From Anaerolineales bacterium HSG25 (GTDB lineage Bacteria > Chloroflexota > Anaerolineae > 4572-78 > J111), in NCBI GenBank assembly GCA_030377865.1, contig JAUCGA010000017.1, positions 1 to 64,000 of the forward strand: 64,000 bases of DNA, written 5' to 3'. Position numbers and translations under genes: made by a program. The notes beneath the pieces are model-generated. The model saw only the letters and a program-made list of their open reading frames with translations, had not been told where the DNA came from and did no database searches. This document shows positions 26,115-34,774 of the stretch, one piece after another. How positions within the stretch are numbered: position 1 is the first letter of the stretch; the number at the start of each line of letters is the position of its first letter.

Positions 26115-26273
26115 GGCAATTCCAAGAAAATAAATCTCCCAAATTGAGCAGAGTCTCTACCCCCCTCAGTCCCCCCTGCTAGGGGGGAAGCGGCTCCTCC
26201 CCCTAGCAGGGGGAGGCTGGGAGGGGGTAGAGTGTCACAATGGTTTTGGGAGGTTTTAAATTCTGGAACTTCC
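26115..26273. mobile_element. family E element, copy E3
   Basis: It runs from GGCAATTCCAAGAAAATAAA to TTAAATTCTGGAACTTCC and is flanked by TAA on both sides (26112-26114, 26274-26276). The cargo is the CCCCCTGCTAGGGGG hairpin module, almost identical to E7 without its insertion. Confidence 0.85.
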
Positions 26274-26319
26274 TAAGTAGTTTTCAGAACTAACTTGTAA
26301 AAAACAAAAGTGTACCCAT

Positions 26320-26398
26320 AATAGGCGGGTATATACCCGCCAAATACCCGTTGCGATTACATAATCGCAACGATCGGGACAACTTCCATCTTTATAGG
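26320..26398. repeat. hairpin modules GGCGGGTATATACCCGCC and CGTTGCGATTA
   Basis: Two perfect palindromes in tandem. Both modules occur, partly decayed and in the opposite order, at 19360-19522. Confidence 0.6.
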
Positions 26399-26490
26399 TA
26401 GGAATCGGGATTAATTAACTTGTGCAGGTTGTCATGAGAGTAGTTCAATCTTGGAGATTGAACCACTCTGGAGCGCGCAACTTATTTAGA
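26399..26490. mobile_element. family D element, copy D4 (right end lost)
   Basis: It starts TAGGAATCGGGATTAATTAA, carries the TTCAATC hairpin, and breaks off at CTTATTTAGA without the final CCCGATTCC. Confidence 0.65.
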
Positions 26491-26496
26491 CCTAAA

Positions 26497-26537
26497 CAAA
26501 AAAAGCCTCACGTCAATTTTATTCGACGTGAGGCTTT
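26497..26537 (-). terminator. intrinsic terminator of the LysM/M23 gene
   Basis: On the minus strand, the stem AGCCTCACGTC / GACGTGAGGCT is followed by TTTTTTTG, beginning about 18 bp after the stop codon. Confidence 0.85.
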
Positions 26538-26554
26538 GAATTTTAAAGGAGAGA

Positions 26555-27778
26555 CTACGGCAGGTAACTCGCTGGATTCAATTGGATGGTTCCTTGTCGA
26601 ACCTCTAAATGAAGATGAGGCCCGCTTGAACGACCCGTCATACCAATTTCACCAATTGCTTGACCTTTATTAACTGTTTCGCCAGCATCTAAATAGTAGC
26701 TTTGTAAATGGGCATACAATGATTGCAGACCATTCCCATGATCAACAACAACGTGATAGCCATAACCTGTATCATCCCATCCCGCCCCAACCACAAAACC
26801 AGAATCAATGGATAAGACCGGAGTTCCAATAGGACTTTCAATATCTAATGCGGGGTGATAACCGAAATAACCTTGACTAATCCGACCTGTAACCGGCCAG
26901 TTCATAATACCGGTTCCAATTGGTGCATCTTCTGGTGCGGCACTGGTACTGTAGTTTACGACAGAGCGAACTCTTGGTGGTACAAAGGGTTTGCTTCCGC
27001 CGGGAACAACAATCCATTGTCCAATTTGAACAATCGGATTTTCTGCATCAATCTCGTTTAGGGATGAATTAATAATTGCTTCTGGATCAGCTTTATAGGC
27101 GGCGGCAATCCCCTCAATCGTGTCACTACCTCCAACCTGATGATAGATGCCATCAAACGGTAAAATGTTGATCGGTTGCCCAACTTGCAGGGAGTGAGGG
27201 TTTTCTTTTAAATGAGGATTAGACCACAACACTGTTTCGGGAGTTAAATTGAATTTGTAGGCAATACCATAGACTGTGTCACCAGTTTTAATAATATATT
27301 GGGCGATCTCTTCACGAGGAGGGGCAACGACAATAATGTGAGGAACTGCACGACGAGAAAAAATTCCGTTGCTTGATGGAGCTAACTGTGAGGGCAAGGT
27401 TAGGGCTTCGGCGGTTTCTGGTTCAGAACTAACAACCAGTGGTACTTCTGGAACGGTAGGATTATAAGGCTGTATTGTTCCTAAGGTTCGTTGTGGTAGT
27501 TCAAATTGGCTAATTGTTAGAACCAATACGGTCAAAAAAAGAACAACCATATGAGCTGAATAACGGCTAATCAGAGCCTCATTTTGAATAAGAGGTTGGA
27601 GACTATTTTGAAGCGATACTATACCGTCCCAAATAGTTGGATGCTCAGGGAGTGGAATGGTCGCACCTTGTGGACTATTAGTAATAGCTGGTGGTGATGG
27701 AGCAGGTTGAGCATGATTACTAAATGAGGGCGTACCGATAATCGATTTATGATATTTTTTAGTAAGTGGTTGTTGCAT
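26555..27778 (-). CDS. membrane-anchored LysM / M23 family cell-wall peptidase
   Basis: A protein of about 407 residues. It has a cytoplasmic Pro-rich N-terminus, one membrane segment (HMVVLFLTVLVLTIS, about 75-90), then two LysM peptidoglycan-binding domains (YIIKTGDTVYGIAYKFNLTPE and VGGSDTIEGIAAAYKADPEA) and a C-terminal M23 lysostaphin-like domain. The zinc and catalytic residues are present: H and D in YHPALD, H in SLYAHL, and HLHLE. It is probably an active peptidoglycan endopeptidase or remodelling enzyme outside the membrane. The ATG at 27778 follows AGAAGAAAGG. A TTG at 27808 would add ten residues. A terminator lies just upstream and another just downstream, so it is a single-gene unit. 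Confidence 0.9.
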   Translation of the reverse strand: MQQPLTKKYHKSIIGTPSFSNHAQPAPSPPAITNSPQGATIPLPEHPTIWDGIVSLQNSLQPLIQNEALISRYSAHMVVLFLTVLVLTISQFELPQRTLGTIQPYNPTVPEVPLVVSSEPETAEALTLPSQLAPSSNGIFSRRAVPHIIVVAPPREEIAQYIIKTGDTVYGIAYKFNLTPETVLWSNPHLKENPHSLQVGQPINILPFDGIYHQVGGSDTIEGIAAAYKADPEAIINSSLNEIDAENPIVQIGQWIVVPGGSKPFVPPRVRSVVNYSTSAAPEDAPIGTGIMNWPVTGRISQGYFGYHPALDIESPIGTPVLSIDSGFVVGAGWDDTGYGYHVVVDHGNGLQSLYAHLQSYYLDAGETVNKGQAIGEIGMTGRSSGPHLHLEVRQGTIQLNPASYLP

Positions 27779-27846
27779 GGCCTTTCTTCTTTTAGAATTA
27801 TACGCCAAATAGCCTAAGCCAAAACACGTGCTTAAACGGCCTTTAT

Positions 27847-27877
27847 AAAAAAATAGGTCAGCATGATAGCTGACCTT
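27847..27877 (-). terminator. intrinsic terminator upstream of the M23 gene (end of the rho transcript)
   Basis: On the minus strand, the stem AGGTCAGC / GCTGACCT with a 6-nt loop is followed by ATTTTTTT. It lies about 360 bp after rho and 40-70 bp before the M23 gene. Confidence 0.6.
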
Positions 27878-28031
27878 TGTTGATGTGTCAAATAAGTAAA
27901 TTGTCCAAATCTAGGGTTATAAAGGGGTAACTGATTTAATCGGACAAAAATCCTTCAATGATATTAGAGTTATTTGATACATTGTTTAGTTATGATGTTG
28001 CGCCTAGCTGTTTTTTGGTTTCTATGGGAAA

Positions 28032-28197
28032 ATAGGGATGAGCATTAATTAACCTATGCATAAGTCCGCTGATTGAAATCAGCATCTTAAACGGAAAACC
28101 TGCTTAAGCAGGTTTCTCGTGTCAGCATAAGAATTCATTCTTATGTGAGAACGCGCAACTTATTTAATCCCCATGCCTTATTTAATCCCGATTCCTA
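28032..28197. mobile_element. family D element, copy D7 (long form)
   Basis: A long D-type element. In order it holds the GCTGATTGAAATCAGC module, the AAACCTGCTTAAGCAGGTTT palindrome and the TAAGAATTCATTCTTA palindrome. The double right end TTTAATCCCCATGCC / TTTAATCCCGATTCC suggests one D end next to another. It lies between rho and its terminator. Confidence 0.65.
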
Positions 28198-28239
28198 TGA
28201 TGTTTGCTCATAAGGCAGTAGCTGTCTTCTCCGATAGGT

Positions 28240-29490
28240 CTATAAATCTCGATTAAGTGTCGCTAAAAATTCAGCGTTTGTAGTTGTTCTGGGTAAACGA
28301 TCTAAGATCATTTCGGTTGCCTCTGCACCACCACCAACTGCAGAGATCATGCGGCGTAAAGTCCAGACTTTTGCTAAATCATCAGGACTTAACAGTAAAT
28401 CTTCACGGCGGGTACTAGAGCGCTCAATATCAATAGCGGGGAAGAACCGTCGTTCAGATAGTTTTCGGCTGAGGTGCATTTCCATGTTGCCGGTTCCTTT
28501 GAACTCTTCATAGATAACATCATCCATACGGCTACCCGTATCAACCAGACAGGTGGCGATAATTGTTAGACTACCACCTTCTTCTAAATTTCGAGCCGCA
28601 CCAAAGAAACGTTTGGGTGGATATAGAGCCGCGGGGTCAATCCCACCGGAAAGGGTACGCCCGCTAGGTGGAACCACCAAATTATAGGCTCGAGCCAGCC
28701 GAGTTAATGAGTCCATGAGGATCACCACATCACGTCCTCCTTCGACCAACCGTTTGGCCTTAGCTAAAGCCATTTCTGCGACACGGGTTTGAGCCGTTTC
28801 GGGATCATCAAAGGTGGCGGCCATCACTTCTGCATCGACCGAACGATCCATGTCGGTGACCTCTTCGGGGCGTTCACCAATTAGCACAACCATCATGTGA
28901 ATATCCTGATGATTAAGGCTGATCCCGTTGGCAATCTGTTTCAGAATGGTTGTTTTTCCTGCTTTTGGTGGGGAGACTACTAGCCCCCTTTGTCCGCGTC
29001 CAATCGGAGCTAACATATCCAAGAGACGAGTGGACAATGGTCGACGGTTAGTTTCTAATTTTAGTTGTTCTGTAGGGAAAATGGGGGTCAAACGTTCAAA
29101 TATGGGGCGTTGTTTGGCGGTTTCGGGGTCTAATCCATTAACCGCTTCTACTCGTAACAAGCCGAAGTATTTTTCGGTGTCTTTTGGGGGGCGGACTTGT
29201 CCAATCACCATATCGCCGGTTCGTAATCCAAAGCGACGAATTTGGCTTTGTGAAACATAAATGTCATCAGGGCCGGGGAGTAAATCAACGGAACGCAAAA
29301 AGCCGATCCCATCTTGGATGATTTCTAATACCCCGCCACCGAAAATCAACCCTTGAGCCTCAGCGTTATGCTTTAATATCCTAAGTATTAGATCATTCTT
29401 TTTTAGTTTACTATATCCAGAAATACCAAGTTCGCGTGCAATTGAGCGAAGATCGTCAAGAGTCTTGGCTTCAAGTTCTGCCATGTTCAT
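28240..29490 (-). CDS. rho: transcription termination factor Rho
   Basis: A 416-residue hexameric RNA helicase/ATPase that ends transcripts. The Rho_N helix bundle is at 1-45, and the RNA-binding cold-shock domain at about 50-120 ([15 protein letters not shown]). The ATPase has Walker A SPPKAGKT, Walker [18 protein letters not shown], the Q-loop and R-loop region [26 protein letters not shown] and the C-terminal [11 protein letters not shown]. No N-terminal insertion domain is present. TAGGAG lies 9 nt upstream of the ATG. The gene is monocistronic. Confidence 0.98.
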   Translation of the reverse strand: MNMAELEAKTLDDLRSIARELGISGYSKLKKNDLILRILKHNAEAQGLIFGGGVLEIIQDGIGFLRSVDLLPGPDDIYVSQSQIRRFGLRTGDMVIGQVRPPKDTEKYFGLLRVEAVNGLDPETAKQRPIFERLTPIFPTEQLKLETNRRPLSTRLLDMLAPIGRGQRGLVVSPPKAGKTTILKQIANGISLNHQDIHMMVVLIGERPEEVTDMDRSVDAEVMAATFDDPETAQTRVAEMALAKAKRLVEGGRDVVILMDSLTRLARAYNLVVPPSGRTLSGGIDPAALYPPKRFFGAARNLEEGGSLTIIATCLVDTGSRMDDVIYEEFKGTGNMEMHLSRKLSERRFFPAIDIERSSTRREDLLLSPDDLAKVWTLRRMISAVGGGAEATEMILDRLPRTTTNAEFLATLNRDL

Positions 29491-29644
29491 TGTCTAAAAC
29501 TCCTAAAATTAACCGTAACGGTTTCGATTCTAACTATTTTAATACATGTATAGTTGTTGCCCTACCAATAATTTGTTAGAGCTATCGTATATCTACTATA
29601 AAATTGTATAATCAGATTTGGGACGTGAATTGGAGATGCCATTA

Positions 29645-29755
29645 GGCAGTTCCAGAAAAATAAATCTCCCACCGTCCCCTGAGCCTGTCGAAGGGGAATT
29701 GGCTTCGATAAACTTAGCCAACAATTTTTGGGAGGTTTTAAAAGTTGGAACTGTC
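29645..29755. mobile_element. family E element, copy E4
   Basis: It runs from GGCAGTTCCAGAAAAATAAA to TTTAAAAGTTGGAACTGTC and is flanked by TTA on both sides. The cargo is a CCCCTGAGCCTGTCGAAGGGG module, different from the other E copies. Confidence 0.75.
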
Positions 29756-30367
29756 TTAAGCAAGCAAACGTGTGGAGTCCAGAGTTTCACTATATAACTA
29801 AAACAAACCCATCATATAGCACTGCCATAAATCCTCACGTATTGAGGATATGGGGGTAACCGATTAAGCAACAATGCTTTAAAAATTTAAATCAATTGAA
29901 AATATATGAGATGAAAAAGAGAATAATGTTTTTGTTTGATGGATTGTTGTACTAATATTAAGGTAGCTTTTAAATAGTATTTGGGGGAAATGGCCCAGTT
30001 ATGAAATTTAAAATACTATTTTGAGAGAAATGTTGGTTAGGGGATAGAAATTAGAACTGTATTTAAGTAGAGTGGCGCATACAATACAGTTAGTTGTGAT
30101 GATTATATCATCATTCCTATACCGCGTCAATTTTGAGGTTCGCCAAATGCCGTTTTACTGTTAAGAACTATACTGAGATTAATTTGGGAACCGAAACTTT
30201 TTTATGGTAATTCTCAGTACCCGACACGCTGATTAAATAAAGATTTTTTCGACAGGATTAAAGGCAAAAAGTCCTGTCAATTCTGTTAATTCTGTCGAAA
30301 AATGACTTTGGTTTTATCAACATGTCAGGTTATGAATGAAACGACAAACTTTTGAAACATATCATTC
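29756..30367. other. gene-free stretch
   Basis: About 600 bp upstream of element A2 without a convincing reading frame on either strand. It is AT-rich, and the only structure seen is the GACAGGATT hairpin repeat at 30242-30310. Confidence 0.5.
30242..30310. repeat. TCGACAGGATTAA hairpin repeat
   Basis: An imperfect palindrome, TTTTTCGACAGGATTAAAGG and its complement. A related copy built from CAGGATTAACAGGATTGACA lies at 52997-53068, upstream of hutI. Confidence 0.6.
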
Positions 30368-30479
30368 TGTAGTGGTCAAGATGATGTCGAAAATGGCGCG
30401 TCGGCTTCCAGCCAACATGTCAGATGGAAGCCGACGCGCTGTAAACCCGTTACTTTTCAACATCAAGCTGACCACCACA
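30368..30479. mobile_element. family A element, copy A2, with about 15-bp target duplication
   Basis: A 112-bp element with TGTAGTGGTCA / TGACCACCACA ends, flanked by TGAAACATATCATTC (30353-30367) and TAAAACATATCATTC (30480-30494), one mismatch in 15. The core is the GCTTCCAGCC/GGAAGCCGACGCGC module, unlike A1 and A3. The same core occurs inside the D element at 35522. Confidence 0.88.
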
Positions 30480-30572
30480 TAAAACATATCATTCGCTAAA
30501 TTTCTGTTTTATCTGTTTTATAGTAAAATTACCTGATAGTTTTCATTCATTACAACAGGTAAACAAATCCTA

Positions 30573-30599
30573 AGGAGGAATGCCGCTGTATCATATCTA
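30573..30599 (+). promoter_or_regulatory. strong ribosome site with six-codon reading frame upstream of the CpXC gene
   Basis: AAGGAGGA is followed directly by ATG and five further sense codons, then TAA, 30 bp before the CpXC start codon. GTATCA / TGATAC sequences around it can pair. It could be a leader peptide or a displaced ribosome site. The SD-ATG spacing is unusually short. Confidence 0.3.
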
Positions 30600-30627
30600 A
30601 AAATCGTGATACAATCGGCTAATTTTT

Positions 30628-31839
30628 ATGGCAGTTCAACAAGTTACACCCACGGTTTGTCCATCATGCCACGCTCAGTTTAATGCACCCATTCAACCTC
30701 TTATTGATGGTCAGGACCCGTACGTAAAAATGGCCTTTTTACAAGGTCGAATAAATGTCGCTCAATGTCCCCAGTGTCACAACGTCTCTCCGGTTCAAAT
30801 CCCAATTTTATATTACGATTTAGAAAAGGAGTTGGCCTTAGTTTTTGTTCCCGGCGGCCTGAACGTTGCGATTGAAGCCCAAGAGAAAGCGATTGGTGAT
30901 TTAACCAATACTTTATTCAATCAACTTGAACCAAAAAAACGGAAGCTCTATATCTTAAATCCCAAACAGTTCTTAAAACTAGAAACCATGTTTGATACAA
31001 TTTTAGAGGCTGACGGAATTACCAAAGAGATGCGTCAAGCTCAAAAGGGTAAGTTGGAGCTATTGCAAGACCTTGCTACTATTAAGACTCCCACAGAACT
31101 AAAAGCAAAAGCCGAGGAACATAAAGAAGAGCTAGACCGTACGTTTTTTGAGGTATTAACCAACATGGCGCAAGTCTCTAATGTTGAGGGGAATCCACAG
31201 TTGGCTCAACATTTAATCACTATTCGTCCGTTGTTGGTTGAAGCCAGTGGTATTGATATGACCATTATTGACGAAATTGATGCAAAGCTAGGATTGCTTA
31301 TCTTAAAAGATAAGCCTGATTTGCTAAAACGGTTAAGTCAAGCTCAAAATGAGCAAGAGTTTACCGAACTGATTGCTACAGGGCATACCATGCTCGATTA
31401 TGAGTTCTTTCAAGCTATGGCTAAACAAATTGACGATGCGACCGCACAAGGCAACCATCAGCAGGTCACTGAGATAAAAGCATTACGATCTAAAATTTTG
31501 GATACCAAATCTGCTTTGGAGGAAGAGAGCAAAAAAGCATTTGAGGCCGCCTCTGACCTTCTGCGAAAAATATTCCAGTCTAACAATCCTCAACAGGTAC
31601 TAGCCGAGAATTTAGATAAGGTGAATCAGCCGTTCTTCTCACTATTATCGGCTCAAGCCCAACAGGCTCAACAGCAAAATCAACCAGAAGCGGCTCAAGC
31701 AATGGAGATGGTCATGCAGATGGCGATGGCGATGTTGCAGGAGCAGACTGCTCAAGAAGCCCAACAGGGTGTACCAGAGCAGACTCCCGAAACACCTGTT
31801 AAGGAGCCACCTCCCAAAATTCATATCGCAGGGATGTAG
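30628..31839 (+). CDS. CpXC-domain protein with helical, Gln-rich C-terminal half
   Basis: A 403-residue soluble protein. The N-terminal CpXC zinc-ribbon domain (about 1-130) has C11/C14 (CPSC) and C47/C50 (CPQC) as probable metal ligands, followed by DLEKELALVFVP. The remainder (about 150-375) is helical, with coiled-coil character and a Gln/Ala/Met-rich stretch ending in a Pro/Glu tail. CpXC proteins are widespread but uncharacterised, so no reaction is assigned. The gene stands alone. The ATG at 30628 has no good ribosome site of its own; the strong site lies 50 bp upstream. Confidence 0.85.
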   Translation: MAVQQVTPTVCPSCHAQFNAPIQPLIDGQDPYVKMAFLQGRINVAQCPQCHNVSPVQIPILYYDLEKELALVFVPGGLNVAIEAQEKAIGDLTNTLFNQLEPKKRKLYILNPKQFLKLETMFDTILEADGITKEMRQAQKGKLELLQDLATIKTPTELKAKAEEHKEELDRTFFEVLTNMAQVSNVEGNPQLAQHLITIRPLLVEASGIDMTIIDEIDAKLGLLILKDKPDLLKRLSQAQNEQEFTELIATGHTMLDYEFFQAMAKQIDDATAQGNHQQVTEIKALRSKILDTKSALEEESKKAFEAASDLLRKIFQSNNPQQVLAENLDKVNQPFFSLLSAQAQQAQQQNQPEAAQAMEMVMQMAMAMLQEQTAQEAQQGVPEQTPETPVKEPPPKIHIAGM

Positions 31840-31947
31840 ACGTAACTAGATTCTGCGGAACACCTCCGAGGAAAACTATATGCCTCGGAGGTGGTAAGTC
31901 CGTAAAATTTTTGTTTGGGTACTTATCTGTTAAGCTGAACACGTTTC

Positions 31948-32086
31948 GGTTCTCTGGTAGATTCCGTGCAACTCAAAACTGCATCCTGAATTAGATACCT
32001 TGATAGGGCAATCTTCCCGCAAGTTTTAAACTTGCGGGAAGATGATGACACAATCATGACGTTTGCACGGAAAGCCCCAAAGAGCC
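31948..32086. mobile_element. family G element, copy G1, with 8-bp target duplication
   Basis: A 139-bp element from GGTTCTCTGGTAGATTCCGT to AAGCCCCAAAGAGCC, flanked by the exact octamer CACGTTTC (31940-31947 and 32087-32094). The core is the CCCGCAAGTTTTAAACTTGC hairpin. Confidence 0.92.
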
Positions 32087-32094
32087 CACGTTTC

Positions 32095-32286
32095 ATCTGT
32101 ATTTGTTAGATTTTTTCATCGTAAATTACGTATGCCGCACCCGGTCCGTCTGTTGGTTGACCCACGCTACCGACCCCGACAGATTAACACAGCTATCAAC
32201 ACCCACATCACCCAAACAAAAAAAGCTATCTGCCCGATGTGATCGAGCGTCGTTCAACACGGCTTCTAAATCATCTATATTGTTAT
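32095..32286. other. unassigned spacer between two family G copies
   Basis: About 190 bp without a supported gene. A short frame beginning MPHPVRLLVDPRYRPRQIN (32132) looks protein-like but ends after 36 codons and has no recognisable homologue, so it may be a remnant. Confidence 0.4.
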
Positions 32287-32425
32287 GGTTCTCTGGTAGA
32301 TTCCGTGCAACTCAAAACTGCATCCTGAATTAGATATTTTGATGGGGCAATCTTCCCGCAAGTTTTAAACTTGCGGGAAGATGATGACACAATCATGACG
32401 TTTGCACGGAAAGCCCCAAAGAGCC
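32287..32425. mobile_element. family G element, copy G2
   Basis: A 139-bp element nearly identical to G1 (two or three differences), in the same orientation 200 bp away. It has no target duplication, so it may have arisen by local duplication or recombination rather than by direct insertion. Confidence 0.8.
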
Positions 32426-32518
32426 AAAATAGCGTATCTCATGGTTGAAGCCTAACACAAGATTAACCATACAACAAAGTAAAATTAACGATTTGCCACA
32501 TGCAAAGGAGTTTTCAGC

Positions 32519-33787
32519 TTGCCTAAATATAAAACCTTAGCAGGCATGAAGGATGTACTGTTTGATGACCAAAAATATTGGCGCTACATCCTTGCCAAAA
32601 TTCAAGAAACAACCGATCTATTTGGATACCAACGGATAGATACCCCACTCTTAGAGCAAGCCTCGCTTTTTGTTCGGGGAGTTGGCGAAGGGACTGACAT
32701 CGTCGAAAAAGAGATGTATATTTTTGAAGACCGTGATGGCGACATGTTGGCTCTTCGACCTGAATTCACCGCCGGAATTATGCGAGCTTATGTGCAAAAT
32801 GGATTGCACACTATGCCTGCCCCACTACGAGTCTGGACTACTGGCCCCTTATTTCGACATGAAAGAAAGCAGGCCCATCGTTACCGTCAACATAGTCAGT
32901 TTGATATCGAGGTGTTAGGGGAACAAGACCCTGCCGTTGATGTGGAGGTGATTAACGTAGCTTGGCATCTCTTTAGTAGCCTTGGCTTCAGTAGCTTGCG
33001 ACTTTATATCAACTCTACTGGTTGTCCAACCTGTAAACCTGTTTATATAGAAAAATTAGTAGACTATTTTACTCAATTTAAGGATCAGTTACCGTCTGAT
33101 GATCAACGACGGTTGCAACAGAATCCGCTTCGTATCCTTGACACTAAAGAGCAAGCAACGATACCCTTACTTGACAATGCGCCCCATATCACCGATTATT
33201 TGTGTGAAGCATGCGACAACCATTTTCAAAAACTAACGACTTATTTGGATGTTCTTGAACGGCCTTACACCATTGATTATCGGATTGTGCGTGGTCTTGA
33301 TTATTACACCAAAACTGTGTTTGAAATAAAAGCAGATGGCCTAGGAAGTCAAGATACGATTTGTGGTGGAGGTCGTTATGATGGACTGATTGAACAGGTC
33401 GGTGGACGAGCTACGCCCGGAATCGGCTTTGGTTCTGGGATAGAACGTATTGCGGCCGCTTTGGCTCACCTCAATATTGAACCTCCCGCACCGCCTAAGC
33501 CACGTGTAATGGTCTCTTATTTAGGTGCTGAGGCAAAACTAGCCGCCTTAAAACTGGTTGAGACCCTTCATGCGGCCAATATTGGAGCTATGCTGACTCC
33601 CGGTGACCGCAGTTTTAAGGCCCAACTTAAAGCGGCCAATCGAGCCAAAGTTTCCTTTTCAATCATCATGGGTGATGATGAGGTGGCTAATCAACAAGCA
33701 ACGGTGCGCGACATGGAGAACAGTCAGCAAACCCAAATAGCTTGGTCAGAGATTGTCAGTTGGTTGCAGGAACAGTTGGCTAAATAG
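32519..33787 (+). CDS. hisS: histidyl-tRNA synthetase
   Basis: A 422-residue class II synthetase charging tRNA-His. It has motif 1 (AGMKDVL and the following helix), motif 2 LFRHERKQAHRYRQHSQFD, the HisA signature VRGLDYYTKTVFE and motif 3 GIGFGSGIERI. The C-terminal anticodon-binding domain is at about 330-420. Three Cys residues in INSTGCPTCKP and CEAC suggest the zinc-binding insertion seen in some HisRS. The start is TTG at 32519 with AAAGGAG 8 nt upstream. nadK follows 50 bp later in the same direction. Confidence 0.97.
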   Translation: MPKYKTLAGMKDVLFDDQKYWRYILAKIQETTDLFGYQRIDTPLLEQASLFVRGVGEGTDIVEKEMYIFEDRDGDMLALRPEFTAGIMRAYVQNGLHTMPAPLRVWTTGPLFRHERKQAHRYRQHSQFDIEVLGEQDPAVDVEVINVAWHLFSSLGFSSLRLYINSTGCPTCKPVYIEKLVDYFTQFKDQLPSDDQRRLQQNPLRILDTKEQATIPLLDNAPHITDYLCEACDNHFQKLTTYLDVLERPYTIDYRIVRGLDYYTKTVFEIKADGLGSQDTICGGGRYDGLIEQVGGRATPGIGFGSGIERIAAALAHLNIEPPAPPKPRVMVSYLGAEAKLAALKLVETLHAANIGAMLTPGDRSFKAQLKAANRAKVSFSIIMGDDEVANQQATVRDMENSQQTQIAWSEIVSWLQEQLAK

Positions 33788-33837
33788 TGTCACACCATGA
33801 TTCAATCTTTTTATCTCTTTTTACAAGGATATAAAAA

Positions 33838-34710
33838 TTGGTGATTAACCGCAATAATCAAACGGGCAAGAACCTGATCTCCAAAAATGTGGGAGTACTA
33901 TATCATCCCAAATTGGCTGAATCACGGGTTATGGCGGCTGAAATTCTCGAATTTATCGAGGACTTTGGAGTCTCGGCTTGGGTTAGCTCAAGTTGGGATG
34001 AGGCTTCTGTGGGAGACCGTCTGCAAGATTCCGACATGATCATCACCCTTGGCGGTGATGGCTCCATGTTGCGGGCGGCTCGTATGACCACCCGTTACAC
34101 GCTTCCGATTTTAGGAATTAATATGGGTACGCTAGGATTTTTAACCGAAGTCCAACCTGCTGAATGGCCTGAATGTATTGAACAAACGTTGCAGGGCAAT
34201 TATTGGATTGAAAAACGGATGATGGTGCAGGTAAAACATAACCATCAACAGCATGAAGTGGCCGTATATGAAGCCTTGAATGAAGTAGTAATTGGGCGGG
34301 GGCGCATGGCTCGTGTGGTTCGATTACACACAAAAATCAATAAGGGTTATTTAACTACTTATACTGCCGACGCACTTATTATTTCAACCGCTACCGGTTC
34401 AACCGCGTACTCTCTAGCCGCGGGGGGGCCGATATTATCACCAGAGTTAGAAAATATTATCTTAATGCCCCTCGCTCCCCACCTAAGCCTAGACCGAGCA
34501 TTAATTTTACCGCGAAGCACCGTCTTACAAATACAGATTCAAACCGATCATACGGCATTGATGACGATTGATGGTCAGTTTGAGATTGAAATAGCTGATG
34601 GAGATATACTAACCTTAACTGCTAGTCCGTGGATGGGCAGATTTGTGCGTTTGCATGAACAGAACTATTTTTATAGTACCCTGCTCAACCGTTTAGGTGG
34701 TCCGCAATAA
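33838..34710 (+). CDS. nadK: NAD kinase
   Basis: A 290-residue ATP-NAD kinase that makes NADP. The diagnostic GGDG motif is at 72-75 (TLGGDGSML), followed by NMGTLGFLTE, the NE motif in ALNEVVIGRG, and TATGSTAYSLAAGGPILSP of the C-terminal domain. The start is probably TTG at 33838 with AAGGAT upstream; a GTG is the next codon. It is cotranscribed with hisS or closely follows it. An 11-bp inverted repeat (AACATTGATTA / TAATCAATGTT) lies just after the stop. Confidence 0.96.
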   Translation: MVINRNNQTGKNLISKNVGVLYHPKLAESRVMAAEILEFIEDFGVSAWVSSSWDEASVGDRLQDSDMIITLGGDGSMLRAARMTTRYTLPILGINMGTLGFLTEVQPAEWPECIEQTLQGNYWIEKRMMVQVKHNHQQHEVAVYEALNEVVIGRGRMARVVRLHTKINKGYLTTYTADALIISTATGSTAYSLAAGGPILSPELENIILMPLAPHLSLDRALILPRSTVLQIQIQTDHTALMTIDGQFEIEIADGDILTLTASPWMGRFVRLHEQNYFYSTLLNRLGGPQ

Positions 34711-34715
34711 AACTT

Positions 34716-34762
34716 ATAACATTGATTAACGCTCGTTTGTGACAACGACCGCTAATCAATGT
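34716..34762. repeat. long-loop inverted repeat after nadK
   Basis: The arms AACATTGATTA and TAATCAATGTT are separated by about 24 nt, with no T-run. It may weakly terminate the nadK transcript or be another palindrome module. Confidence 0.35.
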
Positions 34763-34774
34763 TGATGATAATGT

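Noticed and set aside
26422-26673. 83-codon plus-strand frame across D4 and the M23 terminator
   Set aside because: It runs through a repeat element, a terminator hairpin and the antisense of the M23 C-terminus. No coding evidence.
31861-31895. ACCTCCGAGG / CCTCGGAGGT hairpin after the CpXC gene as a terminator
   Set aside because: The stem is good, but it is followed by GGTAAGTCC rather than a T-run, so intrinsic termination is not supported.
32103-32333. 76-codon frame between G1 and G2
   Set aside because: It reads into element G2, has no ribosome site and shows no recognisable motif. Kept only as an unassigned spacer.
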